A stretch of DNA of 64,000 bases from Alviniconcha marisindica (lineage: Eukaryota; Mollusca; Gastropoda; Provannidae): positions 166,001-230,000 of the forward strand of contig JABMCL010000865.1 in the NCBI GenBank assembly GCA_018857735.1, written 5' to 3'. The notes under the pieces are model-generated. The model was not told the origin of the DNA. It did not search any database and saw only the letters and a program-made list of their open reading frames with translations. The translations under genes were made by a program, and so were the position numbers. Each line of letters starts with the position of its first letter. Within the stretch, counting starts at the first letter, position 1. Below, piece by piece: positions 1 through 11,880 of the stretch.

Positions 1-2681
1 ATGTAAAAACTAAGAGCAGCAACAATATGCAACATTTTGCTTGACATTATCTTTCCCAATATTTTCAGGAATGTGGTCTCTCATCAGGTGTTCAACTGTA
101 TGGTATACAACTAAATAATAAACTGATAATCTGAGCACAGTTTCCCCCCCCCCCCCTCCGAATCCTATTAATGTGTATTATTATATTAATCCTAATCCAG
201 ATCCTATACAATACTTAACAACAAAGAACTGTGTCCTAAAACTGTAGTCTGAATTTGAGTTTGATTACAGATTACATGTTATCAAACTATGTGTTAGTTA
301 TCCCAGTGGTACTTGTAGTGGTAGCTCACACTCAGCTGCAATATTTATGGGAAGCTTTACTGTACATGGTACAACTGATTTTAAAAGCAAACACCCCAAA
401 CTTTTCAAAACAATGCAAGGTTCAAAAATTGTGCACACATTATAAACAGTCACATTAACTAACTGCAAGTACAGCTGGGCCAGTCATTCCATTTCCAAGA
501 AACCATGACTAAGACTGTTTGGAAAAAAAAATGACGACCACTCAGTTAATAAGTTCTACTTAGTCAGTTAGTGTTTACACAAGTTTGACTGAATAATTCT
601 GACCGGTGTTCAAAACTAACAACTACTACTACTCAGGGCAATCTAATTTCATAGCTGTCAACCCCTGTTGGGAGTAAACCTTAGTCCAGAGTTTGTGAAC
701 CTGTATTTCCCTTATGCAGGCTGGGGTCTTTCATTTTTTCGCTGGTACCAGCGGTATTTTGAATTCCAATTGGCACGTGTGGCAGTGGAAGGAAGAAGCA
801 ATGTTCAATTATTTATGTTATATTTTTAGTAAATAAGCATGCACAACTTCAAATCTCACAGTAGAATTTGTATTAATTTCGCTTCTACTGTTCTAGCATG
901 TAACAAACTAACTTACTTCCCAGTACATGTATGATTTATGTCTGTTTCTTTAGTAGATCACTATGAGTATGAACTATTACTATGCCCTACTGCCATCTTC
1001 CTCTCTATTTCCTTCATCCCTGCCCCCAATGTATCCAAGGAATACATTTGCATTTCATATGTGTGTGCATGCACATTGTATGCATGAGTGTGTGCATGAG
1101 CATGTATGTGTGTGTGTACAAATGTTTTGTGTGTTTGTGCAACTCCAACTGCAAGCATGTGTCCGTGTCTCATGTCTCTGTGCCTGTGTGCACGCATTAT
1201 GTATGACTGATTAAATACATATTTACACAAATTATGGATTTTTTAATGGATGTTTCCCATTCCATGCTGCTGTCTTGTTCATCCCTCTCAAGTCTGTGTT
1301 TGCTGCCCATTTTAAGCTGTATGTAAGTTATGCTTTGTATTGTCAGTATGCTTCTGTGTGCAGGCGCCTGTGTCACTTGTGTGTGCATACATGTACAGAT
1401 GCACAAGTTTGTTAGTCTCTATGGACAAGATTTTGCACTACATAAAATTGATAAATACTTTAATCTTTATTATTATTTGAGTGTCATTGCTGTAATAGCT
1501 AAAACTAGTATAAATTGTAATGTCTTTTACAGTTTATGATTAACTTAAGTGCTGTTTGATGCTACTGATGATCTCAGTAGTGTAAGTCAGTAAATGTAGG
1601 AATGCCAATGTCAATGCCCAATTCCCAAGCAAATCCCTGCATGCTTTTATTGTTTTAAAGCAACTGGGCACATACAATCAGTGAATCTAATAATGATATT
1701 GCCATTATTATTTATTAATAGGATTAGGAGTATACTGTAGTGTAACTATCACAACATTACTTTTTTCTCTCTTTAAAAAAAAGTCAGTTGTAGAACTTGT
1801 ACAGTCCAAAACTTGCTAATTACATTTGTATTAATTAGATTTAGAGAGTTCACCTTAATACCAAAGCAATCACACTCACTGAAACATTTTTATCTTTTTA
1901 TTATTGTTTTAAATAAAGCTACACTCAGCAGTCATTTTAAAACAAACCTGTGAGCGTGTCTGTGTGTCACTGTGAGGAAATTTCTGAACCTGATCATAAG
2001 ACAGTGCTAGAAATGCTTTGCATCACAATTTAAAGTACAAATTTATAAACAGTTACTGAGTTAACCAACAGAACTGCTGACTGCTCAAGGGCAACTAAAA
2101 TAACTGCCAAAAGTAAACAAAGTTGCAACAACTGCCATGCTCTTGATTTCTGCCCAGCAGCAGCAAGTATAATTTCTACTCAAGTGCTACATCCACACTG
2201 GATCTTATTAAGTGTACATTTTTACAGTATTAGAGTTTAAACTGTTACAAATACAAGTTACAGGGTGATGGTTCAACTTCCATCAGAAGTGCCAGACAGT
2301 GGTACAGGTCTGTCTTTAAGCGGGACATCAGACTTTTTTCATGATACTCTCTCTTCCTTTTGAACCAAAGTCAGTCATTACTACTATTAATACACTACCC
2401 TCCCCTATTATTAGTAATAGTATTAACTAAATTATTACTATTAGATCATACAATTATTAAGTGAGCAAATGCAAAATAGGTCTTTCTGTTCTAACACTAA
2501 CACTAACAGTACACTGGTTTATTCAATGCTACCAAAAAACAAAGAAGACAGTTAAGACTTAGGTGCAATGTTGCATTAACGTAAGGGATGACCTCAGAAT
2601 CTTACTAAAGACTTCATACAAAATGCCTAATCATTTGTCTTTGACACACCATTGTCACGACTCTGACAGGATGCCCCTTAC
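1..2681 (-). other. Intron 1 of the ZCCHC2/14-like gene (partial)
   Basis: The minus-strand exon at 2682-3278 ends in a good donor (CAGG then GTAAGG), so the sequence to its left should be intron. No further exon with family similarity was found here. It is AT-rich and holds a GT-rich patch near 1070-1210 and a SINE-like 3' end near 1330-1485. Confidence 0.6.
1330..1485 (+). repeat. SINE-like 3' end with TTATTATT tail
   Basis: The stretch around 1420-1480 (ctctatggacaagattttgc, then a TAAA-rich segment, then TTATTATTAT) matches 47740-47862, which has the same 'ggacaagactttgc' block and tail. Shared 3' ends at two sites suggest one interspersed family. The 5' limit is uncertain. Confidence 0.5.
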
Positions 2682-3278
2682 CCTGAAAACATCCCGTTTT
2701 TGGTTGTCAAGAGAACACAGATGCTCATGCAGGCGTCTCCTCTGCTCAAACATAAACGCAGGGTGATTGATCGCTAATGTCAGCACTGTCAAAACTTCGT
2801 CTGCAACGCCACTGTCGTCACCTGGACCGAAACTGAAGACACTGTCAAGTTTACTCTCAATGATATCAAAGATGATCTGTGCACATGCCGTACTCGAAGA
2901 ACGCATGAGAGCAAGCGTAATGAACACTTTGGCTCTTAACGTTTTCGGTGAGGAAATGCTTTTGTATTTGTTGATTTCTGTCTGTTTGTTCGCAGCTACT
3001 TCTGCGTTTCTGAGATAGTGGTAATCCTTCTTTCCGTAATCCTCCAGAACCGTGCCCACAAAACGAAGTTCCAGAGGCAGACACATATGTAACAGCCCAC
3101 ACATATACTCTATCCTCTTCCGAGGATTCAGGTTTTTGAACCAGCAGCATAAGTCTTCTTTGCACACCATCGCAACTGATGTGATCACAACCGACGCTCT
3201 TACAAGTGAAATAACATCAGACTTTGAAGACACTGAAGCTGATACTGATAGTCGCCATGTAAAATTCCTTGAAAACAT
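2682..3278 (-). CDS. ZCCHC2/ZCCHC14-like protein, first coding exon (partial gene)
   Basis: This 199-codon open exon encodes an N-terminal region closely resembling vertebrate ZCCHC2 and ZCCHC14. Visible family blocks are 'WFKNLNPRKRIEYMCGLLHM', 'CLPLELRFVG', 'LEDYGKKDYHYLR', 'ALM' and 'INHPAFMFEQRRRLHEHL'. The relatives are cytoplasmic proteins with an N-terminal helical region, a PX or SAM domain and a C-terminal CCHC knuckle; ZCCHC14 binds RNA through its SAM domain. Only the N-terminal region is present. The start is the first in-frame ATG after a stop near 3340; a TTG at 3320 is in the same frame but was not chosen. The exon ends exactly on a codon (Arg) before GTAAGG. The rest of the gene must lie left of the window. 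It could be the single invertebrate orthologue of both vertebrate paralogues, so no symbol is given. Confidence 0.85.
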
Positions 3279-4600
3279 AAGAGCAATTGGACATCCGGGC
3301 ACTGCACAAAAACTACCCAATGATGGCCGCCTGCAGATTCAGCAAGAAAACTCAAATTTGCATTGATACGACTGACTATTTGCTTCAAACGGATCTTTAA
3401 ACCACTTAAAAAATATTATACCGACATTCAGCTGTGTAAAATATAATTTAAATGTCTCAGGCGGTGACGTTTGGCATTTTTAAATCCCAACCGTGCAAGG
3501 GAAATAATCGACTTTCTCTTCATAAACTTCCAAACTGAAAGCTGTTACGGTGGATGCTTAGAACTAGACTAACGATTGTTTTAACGGTGTGCCACAATCT
3601 TCAGAAATTTAGTTTTGACAGGTAATTGCTGTACACTGATTGAAAGAGTAACAATCGCGATTTTCCCCGTTTTGTCCAAATTCTGAACAAATTGTAACAA
3701 AATTCGACAAAGCGTACGAGTTATGCCCCTTCCATTATTGGTGGCGACAGGACAACCAAGCTGTTTATTTTCGTCCGTGTAAATACTGGTAAAAGAACGC
3801 CCCCCTACCCCCTCCCCCAAAAATTAACAAAAGCTGGAGAGCGGGAAGAAAAACTACATTTGCTGGTTTGTCCTACTTATTCCGTTTGCATGTATCCCGA
3901 TCCCATCTCCTCCCCTCGCCCTACTGTCCCCCACAATTGCTGAATGTGCACTATTTCCGTCTTTGCACGTGCACCTGGCCGATAAGTGCAACTAAAACTA
4001 AGTGATCATCGGTTTGTAAATCATTAATGTGTTGTTTTTGCGGGGGGTTTGTGGGGAAACTCTGTGTGTATGTGTGTGTGTTTGGTGAAAATGTCTTCCT
4101 TTTTAAATAATATTAAAATATATAAATAATCTTTGTTTTAGCAGACAAAATGGACATACAAATGCACGATCAAAAAACAAAAGCTAACAAAAAATAAAAC
4201 AACAACAACAACAGAAGATGGAGAAGAAGAAAAAATTGACAAAATATACAGCTTGTTTCTTTCCATGTTTTATTGACAACAGTTTATACTGCTGCACTTT
4301 AATTTTGATTTGTCTAAATTTTAACTATGACAAAGAGATGGTTGAAAGATATAGAACAAAAAGCATGAATTCTCAAAACCAATAATAACAAACCCATAGT
4401 CACATAACCTCATTCAATAACAATGGTGTGGAATGGGAGGGGTGGGTGGGTGGGAGCACCAAAGCTTAAATTGTCAGAATTGATTCTGAATAATACCGTT
4501 ACAGTTACAGTGTTAGACAACTTATGATTTGCACACTTTTTTCTTATGGCAACAAAGTCAAATTGTATTTGAAATATGAAAATATATATTATTGTTTGTT
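3279..4600. other. Upstream region of the ZCCHC-like gene
   Basis: This non-coding stretch lies upstream of the minus-strand start codon and should include its 5' UTR and promoter. No TATA box at a convincing distance was identified. There are short G- and T-rich runs near 4040 and 4430-4450 and A-rich sequence near 4190-4240. No supported gene. Confidence 0.4.
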
Positions 4601-5290
4601 CTTTTCACCTTTTGGGCTGGAGGGTAGGTCACAGAACATGGAATATAAATAAGCTGGATAATGGTTATTTTCATGTTGACTTTCAAAGAGCATGTTCCAA
4701 CAAGATCTGAGAAATGCCAACTTCATGTGACCTGCTGTGACCTTGAAATCTGGTCAATAACTTCATGAAAATTACGTTTTCAGGTTGTTATTACCATGCA
4801 CAGCGTCAGAGAATTCATTTAAATAGTATTCCCCTCCAAAAGCCAATACTGAAAGTGTTTGTGATGATGTCTGTATACAGGATAATAGTTATTTGACTAT
4901 CCTACACCCTGAGGTGACCCTGTGTGGGTGACATGGCATTAAAATTCAGTTACTAACTAACCACATCCATATATCAAAGTCAGAAAAGTGTGTTGTGCAT
5001 GATCACAGCAAAATAACAATCATACAAAATTTGAACTTGATGAGAACTTACAGAGAAAACACAACTTTGATTTTGCACTTTTTGAACATCCCTGTTACCA
5101 CGAGACTAAAATCTGGTGTGAACATGTAAAGCTGAATGGAGATTATAATTTTTGGTGCAAAGTTTTAATAATGTTGACCAAATTAAAAGCATTTGAACTC
5201 CCCATACAGGGCATGCTCAGGATCCTTTAAAATAGAATCCATTTTGTGTAAAATCTGTTGGTCACAGAACAAGGATAAAGTTCGAACTTG
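4600..5290. repeat. Degenerate dispersed repeat ('tgaccttgaaa' family)
   Basis: The segment contains 'tgaccttgaaatctggtcaa', 'gaggtgaccctgtgtgggtga' and 'gttaccacgagactaaaatc'. Related phrases occur near 7560-7700, 13110-13400 and 24715-24975. They look like old copies of one interspersed family of the kind common in molluscan genomes. No ends, terminal repeats or coding capacity are visible. Confidence 0.35.
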
Positions 5291-7555
5291 ATCACAGATT
5301 ATTTTGGAGCTAAAATTCACAATTCTCTGCAACAAGTTCTTTTGCATAATGTTAGATTATACAACCAGCAAAATGAAAGAAAAGGTAAAAACATTCTCAG
5401 TAAAAGAGTTATAAAACAGCTTAAGAATAGTTGGAACTTTATATTCATTGTTATACATAACTGCTTAACTTTTGAGCATGAGCATATTCATTAGCATTTG
5501 TCTTGGCTTGAAAAACAAAGTGTTTTTTTTATTAACTTTTTTCTCTCTCTAAACATTGGCACATTTAATAAACGACTTTACACAAATATAATGCAACGAA
5601 TCCCCTTTTCACAACGCATATTACAAGCTCACTCAGCAGCAAACAGCATTATAAAAACTTTAAGTATAATTATTATTCAGGAAGATTTACTGGCAAATGA
5701 CCAGTGACTACAGTATACAGACCCCGTTTTGAAATTGGCATTCACACTACAGCACTGGAATTTGTTTTAATCACTCGTTCACATAATAGCATCAGGAATT
5801 TGTCTTCAAATCACTCAAAAATCAAATTCTCAAATTTCATGCTCATGGACAACAAATTATCACTGCCATAACAACAAACTCTTAATATGTCAATACCCCT
5901 CCTCCACACACACACACACACACATAAAACCATACCCACAAAATATGCTTAAATGCTGAACCACACCTACACCAAACTACACATGGACTCTCCACTGGAT
6001 TCTGAATGCCTTGCCTGTGTGTACTGTGTGTGCATTGTTGTGTGTGTGTGTGTGCATGTGCACATGTTCAAAGTGATGTGAAAGATGTTAATGAAGTGTT
6101 GTAGCATGTTTGTTTATGTTAATGTAATTAGTAGGACTTCATTGTGCTCTTGGTTCTGTATATAGTTTGTTGACCCTAGTGTTTCGGGATTGTGCGCTTT
6201 GGGCTCATTTCAGGAGTAAGCGCCTTATAAATACTCTTTTACATCACATCACAGAATATAGCTTAAATACATTAAAAAAATCAGAGAAGCACAACCGCTG
6301 TTATAACACTAGTACTTGTAAACACGTAACAGAACACCCAATTCACTTTTACACAAACATGCAAACAGCATGAATCCACCTAATCTTCTGGAATATTTTA
6401 TATATTTTTGTTACCACTTCTCAGTTCTAGTGGGAATTTTTCCAATGACAAATTCTTGATCACTTCCCTAATGTAAAAGCTAACAGCAGCAGACTGACAC
6501 TATCACACATTAACTTTAAGTAATTCTATCATTTAAAACCCTCCTAGTCCCAAAACTCCTCTCTAGTTACTCCTGACTGAACCAGTCAACAGGAATGGAA
6601 TAAAAAGTATGCCCATAACAATTCTTCACCCAGTTTCTCATACTGTATGTTAAAAATCAAAGTCTGAAAGTCACAAAATATCAACGCGAGTGCTGACATT
6701 TTGGGCCCAGCAGCTGTATCGGTGACATCTTAAATAGGCCATGCATGTGTGCCAGAAGTATCAATACATCATGAGCCAGCTTTTCCACTGTTCACAGGTA
6801 AAGAGCAAACCAACTGGTGAGCCCCGAGGAGCATCAAATTTGATGCAAAATGTATAAATGTTCATGGAACAATCAAATGAAGCATGTGGTTGAAAATATT
6901 TGCAGATTCTGTAGTTCTCAGGCCAACTTGAGTCTTCAGTTGAGTTCCCCTATAAATAACAATGCCATCTCCAGCATGGTACTGTCTTTGAAGTCTCCTA
7001 GTTGTCGCAGGATCCCTTATTTGAAGAACTGGAACAGAAAACACACATTTTCTTCACGTATGCTGATGCAGTCAATAGCTGCTTGAGTTTATTTACCGAA
7101 AAATCAACAGCCTCTTTTCTGCTCAATTGCGTAATACAGCTGAAATCAGTTGTAGTTTTTGGCTCAGCTCATAAGATATTGCATGTTTTATTGTACCATT
7201 TGTGTAGCTGATACCAAGTGGCAACAATGATGTTGGTGCCCAAATCAGCAAAGTTTACCTCAGCCAAGCTGAAACCACATCTAAAGTCAGGTGCAGATAA
7301 ACATACGAAATGTTGCTGCTGGGAAACATGCATGCTAGGAAATGTACCTATACCAGGAAGCGTTGTATAGATGAGGTACAAAAAGTTAGGTTTGTCATTT
7401 TTAAAATGTGTAAAGGACACAAAAGCTAGTTTGAATAGGCAAAACATCATATAGGTTATCTTTAGGCGTCAACTAACACCAAGTGCTTCCTTTGTTCCAT
7501 ATAATATACAATTGTACAAAGTGTAAACTTCATTGGTTCCAAAGTACTGGGAAAT
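5290..7555. other. Gene-free AT-rich DNA
   Basis: No coding signal was found. It holds a short (CA)n near 5908-5932, a GT-rich patch at 6020-6065 and, near 6165-6245, a 'gcgctttgggctc...cgccttataaatactctttt' segment that resembles a SINE or LINE 3' end. Confidence 0.5.
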
Positions 7556-7700
7556 ACATTTTGAGCCATTTTGACACTGCTGTGACCTTGAAACAGGGTC
7601 AAGGTTACTGAAAGTTGTATGAATGGGTTTCAGTACATACTACAATCATGCAAAGTTCAACATTCATAGTGTTCAAACAAACTGCAACATTTTGGGCTCC
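7555..7700. repeat. Dispersed repeat copy ('tgaccttgaaa' family)
   Basis: It carries 'ctgtgaccttgaaacagggt' followed by a region with 'catgcaaagttcaacattca', resembling the copies listed at 4600-5290 and 24715-24975. Highly degenerate. Confidence 0.35.
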
Positions 7701-7964
7701 TGATACTGTCATAGTCTACAAAAAGACAAGAAAGAAAAGGGTGCATTTGAGTGTAAATGTCCAATGAAGAGGGGTCTATAAATGTACACATTCATATTTA
7801 AACATCTCTTCAAACTTTAACATTTCTTTCCAAACATCTGTCTGGCACATGCAGTACCAACAGACACGTCAAGAGAACGAAACTGGGTAGTCAATTCGTT
7901 TACCATTATAGCAACTTGCTGTGCCTCACTGTGAGCAACGCCAGGTCTCCTGGGGGCCAGACTG

Positions 7965-8575
7965 ACCCTTCAAAAATGCTGAGAGGCCAGCTGTTCAAAG
8001 TCTCCAGGTGGCCAGTTGTCCCTTCAGCCTCCAGCAGGCCTGTTGCCACTTCAGTTTTCAGGAGGCCAGCTGTCCCTTCAGTCTCCAGGAGGCTAGCCGT
8101 CCCATCAGCCTCCAGGAGGCCAGCTGTCTCTTCAGTCTCCAGGAGGCTAGCTGTCCCTTCAGCCTCCAGGAAGCCAGCTGTCTCTTCAGTCTCCAGGAGG
8201 CCAGCTGCCCCTCCAGTCTCCAGCAGGCCAGATGAACCTACTACCTCCCAGAGGTCAGAAGACCCTTGAGTCCAGGAGGCCAGATGACCCTTCAGTCTCC
8301 AGGAGGCCAGTTGACCCTTCAGCTTTCAGGAGGCCAGCTGACACTTCAGCTTTCAGGAGGCCAGCTGACCCTTCAGACTCCAGGTCAGTTGTCCCATCTC
8401 CATGAGGCCAGCTGTCCCTTCAGATTCCAGGAGGCCAGCTGACCCTTCCATCTCCAGGAGGCCAGCTGTCCCTTCAGACTCCAGGTCAGCTGTCCCTTCT
8501 GTCTCCAGGAGGACAGCTGTCCCTTCTGTCTCCATGATACCAGTCATCAGGTCTCACTTCAGTCTCCAAGCCAGA
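7965..8575. repeat. Minisatellite, about 27-bp unit
   Basis: Around twenty tandem copies of a unit containing 'cttcagtctccaggaggcca' followed by 'gctgtcc'. Because 27 is a multiple of three, frames stay open and read as nine-residue repeats of the type SRRPAVPSV. No start context, splice sites or conserved domain support translation, so it is called a repeat. Confidence 0.9.
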
Positions 8576-9256
8576 TGTGTCACTTCATAGTCCTCTTTTG
8601 CGAATCCCTAGCGCTGCTAGGCTGTTAACAAAGAAACAAAAGAAAATATTTTTATATATATTTTTTTTAGCATGGTAAGATGTAGCATGTTCTTTGTAGA
8701 TGCTGATGGGTCACCCACAAAGCATTAACAGCTAATGAGGTGGAGGAAATGGGTAGCAGCCAGTCACTCAATAGTTGGCCAGTTGAGCGAGACTGATGGA
8801 CAGACAGAGCCAGACAACGCAGATTTATGTACCACAGACCACGAAGTGAGAGGTGGCTGTAACCAGTGTAAGTGTAAGCATGTGCGAGTGCCTATAATAT
8901 TGCATAGTTTTGCACTTTGTGCTCATCACATACATTAGCAGGTTTCAAATTTCTGCCCATTTGTGTGTGATGGTGGTTTGGGGGGGGGGGGGGCGCAGTG
9001 CTGAAGGAAGTGCATAGTTTCACAGGTCAGGCAGAACCTGTGTCCCCCTCTTAGTCTCGGGTTCAATGCTCAATGTCTGTGCCGTAGATGCAACAAAGAA
9101 CCGAGTACCTGTGTGCTATAGATATGCACATAATGCCAGTCAGTGAGCTACTTTGCCATTGAACGCCCAGTCCACCAGGGCGAAACACATCACCACAGGA
9201 AAAAGTCTCATTCACAGTTCAGTGAAGAGGATCGATACTACTGTCGAGACAATATA
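8576..9256. other. Gene-free spacer
   Basis: No gene supported. It includes a poly-G run near 8980-8993 and a possible repeat 3' end near 8880-8935 (tataatattgcatag, ttttgcactttgtgctcatc). Confidence 0.5.
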
Positions 9257-9620
9257 GGCGGGGATGTATCTCAGTTGGTTCAGCATAGGGTCCAGTGCAC
9301 TGCTGACATGAGTTTGACTCCCTGGTTGTGTCAAGGGAGTTTTCTCCCACAGTCAACTTTGCACTCTCTTACAGCGTTCGTACATGTAACCCCCATGTGC
9401 AACTACATGCATTTAACATCCAACTGCATGTTCAAAATCCCCAGCACTGATAGCTATACAACTGTTTGGACACTCAAAAATACAGAATACTGTACACTCA
9501 GTCAGCCAATGAAGTTGGAATGTTGCTGCCAAAATGGCAGTGAAACTGAAAAGGGGTCATACATGAAATTCATCTCCCCCAAAAAGGGTGTATGACCTCA
9601 ATAAAAAGATTTTTTTTAAA
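9257..9620 (+). repeat. tRNA-derived SINE
   Basis: The head 'ggggatgtatctcagttggt' resembles a Pol III A box in a tRNA-like context, and about 50 nt later 'gagtttgactccctgg' resembles a B box. The body runs to an A/T-rich end near 9600-9620. A related 3' portion ('gctgcc...tggcag...cat...aattcatctc') appears near 46580-46665. The long open frame across it is treated as chance. Confidence 0.65.
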
Positions 9621-9678
9621 GACCTTGGGCAATGAAGATAACAATATATACCATAATTAGAGAGGCATTGCCTGTGGC

Positions 9679-9713
9679 TTTTTTTTTTTTAGGGGGGGGG
9701 GGGGGGGGGGGGG
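9679..9713. repeat. Poly-T then poly-G run (12 T, 22 G)
   Basis: An uninterrupted T run at 9679-9690 is followed by an A and 22 G residues to 9713. G runs of this length can form quadruplexes and are prone to length error in sequencing. Confidence 0.9.
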
Positions 9714-9814
9714 TAATTTTGGACACTTCCTTAATCCACATCCAATTCAAACTTTTCAACGTAAGTATGCTTTTAGCCTTTATTCATTGTTATTGCAACG
9801 TGGATCTAGTAGTA

Positions 9815-9909
9815 TAATAATAATGTACTTTTTATGTGCTATTTTTGCAGACTCGAGCACATAGTTTATTACAAAGCAAAGAACAAAACACAGTCAAAAC
9901 AAACTTTTG

Positions 9910-9963
<54 letters not shown>

Positions 9964-10150
9964 AAACACACAGTCAACAGGTCAGCTTGAAGAGGTGAGA
10001 TTACAAAGATAATTTAATACATGTGAGCGTGATTGATGATGTAACTTTGGAAGACAGACTGTTCCAGATAGACAGTGCAGCATAAGAAAAAGATCTCTGA
10101 CCAAGCGAGTATGTGCGCACAGAGGGAAGACAGAATGGAAGTATCAGAAG
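9815..10150 (-). mobile_element. LINE 3' fragment (C-terminus of reverse transcriptase ORF)
   Basis: Read on the minus strand the frame includes 'GQRSFSYAALSIWNSL', closely matching the conserved C-terminal tail of CR1/Jockey-type LINE ORF2 (typically RSFSYAAPxxWNSLP...). It is followed by a stop near 10001, a (TG)n expansion at 9911-9961 and a TTATTATTAT-like tail near 9815. Only the last part of the element remains, so it is a dead 5'-truncated insertion. Confidence 0.65.
9911..9961. repeat. (CA)n microsatellite
   Basis: A pure CA/TG array of about 25 units lying between the LINE ORF end and its 3' tail. Confidence 0.95.
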
Positions 10151-10204
10151 AAGAGCGTAGGCAACCAGAGAAAACTCTTCATCAGTATTCAAGATCCTTT
10201 ATGG

Positions 10205-10620
10205 ATTTACTCTTCGAGACTACAGGGAGAGCACCTGGGTCCAAGCTCATTTCCACCTTCATTTGCAGAACTATGCACATATTGTCCAGTTTTTCTGCCA
10301 GACAAGAAGTAGACACAAGCATTAAACCCAGGACCCCTGCTGCATGAAACACAAGCCAATAAAATGTTACTCAGCACCACAGTTGCCAGTCTGCATCCCC
10401 CCCCTCCATGACTTTGATGGGGAGGTAACATAAAAATCTCTCCTGGCAGGACTCCTATGAAAATAGCCAGTTCGTGTACCTTCCCCTTCACTTTAATGGG
10501 CAAGTGGAGTGAAAGAGCCCTGCCAATGTCAGGTAACCGATTCCTCTCACAGTGCAAACAGCAGCCAGCACTGTGACAATAAAACCCAAACCTTGAGCAA
10601 ATCATCAGATGTGGCACTTT
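10205..10620 (-). repeat. Possible interspersed repeat
   Basis: A GC-richer block that reads open on the minus strand. 'ggtcctgggtttaatgc' near 10320 (minus) resembles a Pol III B box, but no convincing A box was found. No protein family was recognised; it may be a SINE body or unique sequence. Confidence 0.25.
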
Positions 10621-10817
10621 GCATCTCACAAATCAATACTGATGGTAAGCATGGATGAAGAATGGTGAAATATGCTGCATGGCACAATCCTTTACCCATG
10701 ATATATATACACAGAGAGAGAGAGAGAGAGTGAGAATTAAATTGTAAAATGATTATGTTCAAAGTACAGTATTACTAGCATTCTTCATTGCTGTACTACT
10801 ACTGCTGTATTATTTTA

Positions 10818-10891
<74 letters not shown>

Positions 10892-11395
10892 TACATGCAC
10901 ACACATGTAGGTCCAATCCACTAAGAAATGATTATCCAATCATAAAAATATGTAGGAAAAACTGAGCTGGTCGGCCAAAACAAAAGTTCTAAATTGTTAA
11001 ACTTTGTCAGTTATGTTTGTGGTATGCAGGTGTGTATATATGAGTGGGTCTTTGTTCTTCACTTCATTTAAGCAGAACCAGATATATGAACCATTTCCTG
11101 ACTGAGACTAGTAACAACAGAGCCCAGCAAACACTCTACATCACTGAAACAGTTAGTTACACATGCTCAAGTTCTTTGTCAAACAGTGCCAGCTGCAACC
11201 GAAGTACTCGCTGGAACATCAGCTGAAGACAACCACTTATTCTGCTCAAAAAGCCTGTCAAGACAAAACACATTCTTCACGGTGAACCACTGAACCGACA
11301 AGCTGACTACAGAAGTACAACATACTATATTCATTAGTTGTGCTGTCATCGAAACTGGAAACCTCTTCATGTTTGTGTAAAAAGGACACCCAGGA
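10621..11395. other. Gene-free spacer with microsatellites
   Basis: No gene supported. It contains a short (GA)n near 10712-10729 and the long (CA)n array at 10820-10887. Confidence 0.6.
10820..10887. repeat. (CA)n microsatellite, about 34 units
   Basis: A pure dinucleotide array running without interruption. Confidence 0.97.
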
Positions 11396-11399
11396 CAAA

Positions 11400-11880
11400 G
11401 GCAGACCTACCATCTCTCGGAAAACCTCTGTTGTACTACCAGTGGATCATCTGTCTGTAGGAAAACCTCTTCTGTATTTCCATCATTAACTGGCGGATCA
11501 TTTGTCTCGTGGAAAATCTCTTCTGTACCTCCATCACTACCGACGGATCATCTGTCTCTTGAAAAAACTTCTATACCTCCATCACTACTGACAGATCATC
11601 TCTCTTGAAAAACCTCTTCTGTACTTCCATTACAACCGATGGATCATCCATCTCTTGGAAAACCTCTTCTGTACTTCCATCACTACCAATGGATCATCCG
11701 TCTCTTGGAAAACCTCTTCTGTACTTCCATCACTACCGACAGATCATCTGTCTCTTGGCAAAGCATTTCCATATATATTTCCCATCCCCCTCTTAAAAAT
11801 CTCATTTGTACTTCATCACACAGGTAGACTGTCTTTCTGGTAGATCACCGATCTCTCAGAAAATCTCTTTATATTTCCAC
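11400..11880. repeat. Minisatellite, 50-bp unit
   Basis: Tandem copies of 'ggaaaacctcttctgtactt' followed by 'ccatcactaccgatggatca' and a short spacer. The exact 50-bp period is clearest between 11651 and 11751. Outer copies are eroded, and diverged copies continue to about 12060. Confidence 0.9.

Noticed and set aside
961..1230. Histidine- and cysteine-rich small proteins on both strands
   Set aside because: The frames come from GT/CA-rich sequence.
2655..3320. Start of the ZCCHC-like protein at 3320 and end at 2655
   Set aside because: Position 3320 is TTG, not ATG, and the frame after 2682 reads through a clear splice donor.
9143..9595. A 150-codon protein gene
   Set aside because: It spans a SINE head and body and has no recognisable domain or splice context.
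10207..10629. A 140-codon minus-strand protein
   Set aside because: No family similarity, cysteine-rich by chance, next to a LINE remnant and possibly a repeat itself.
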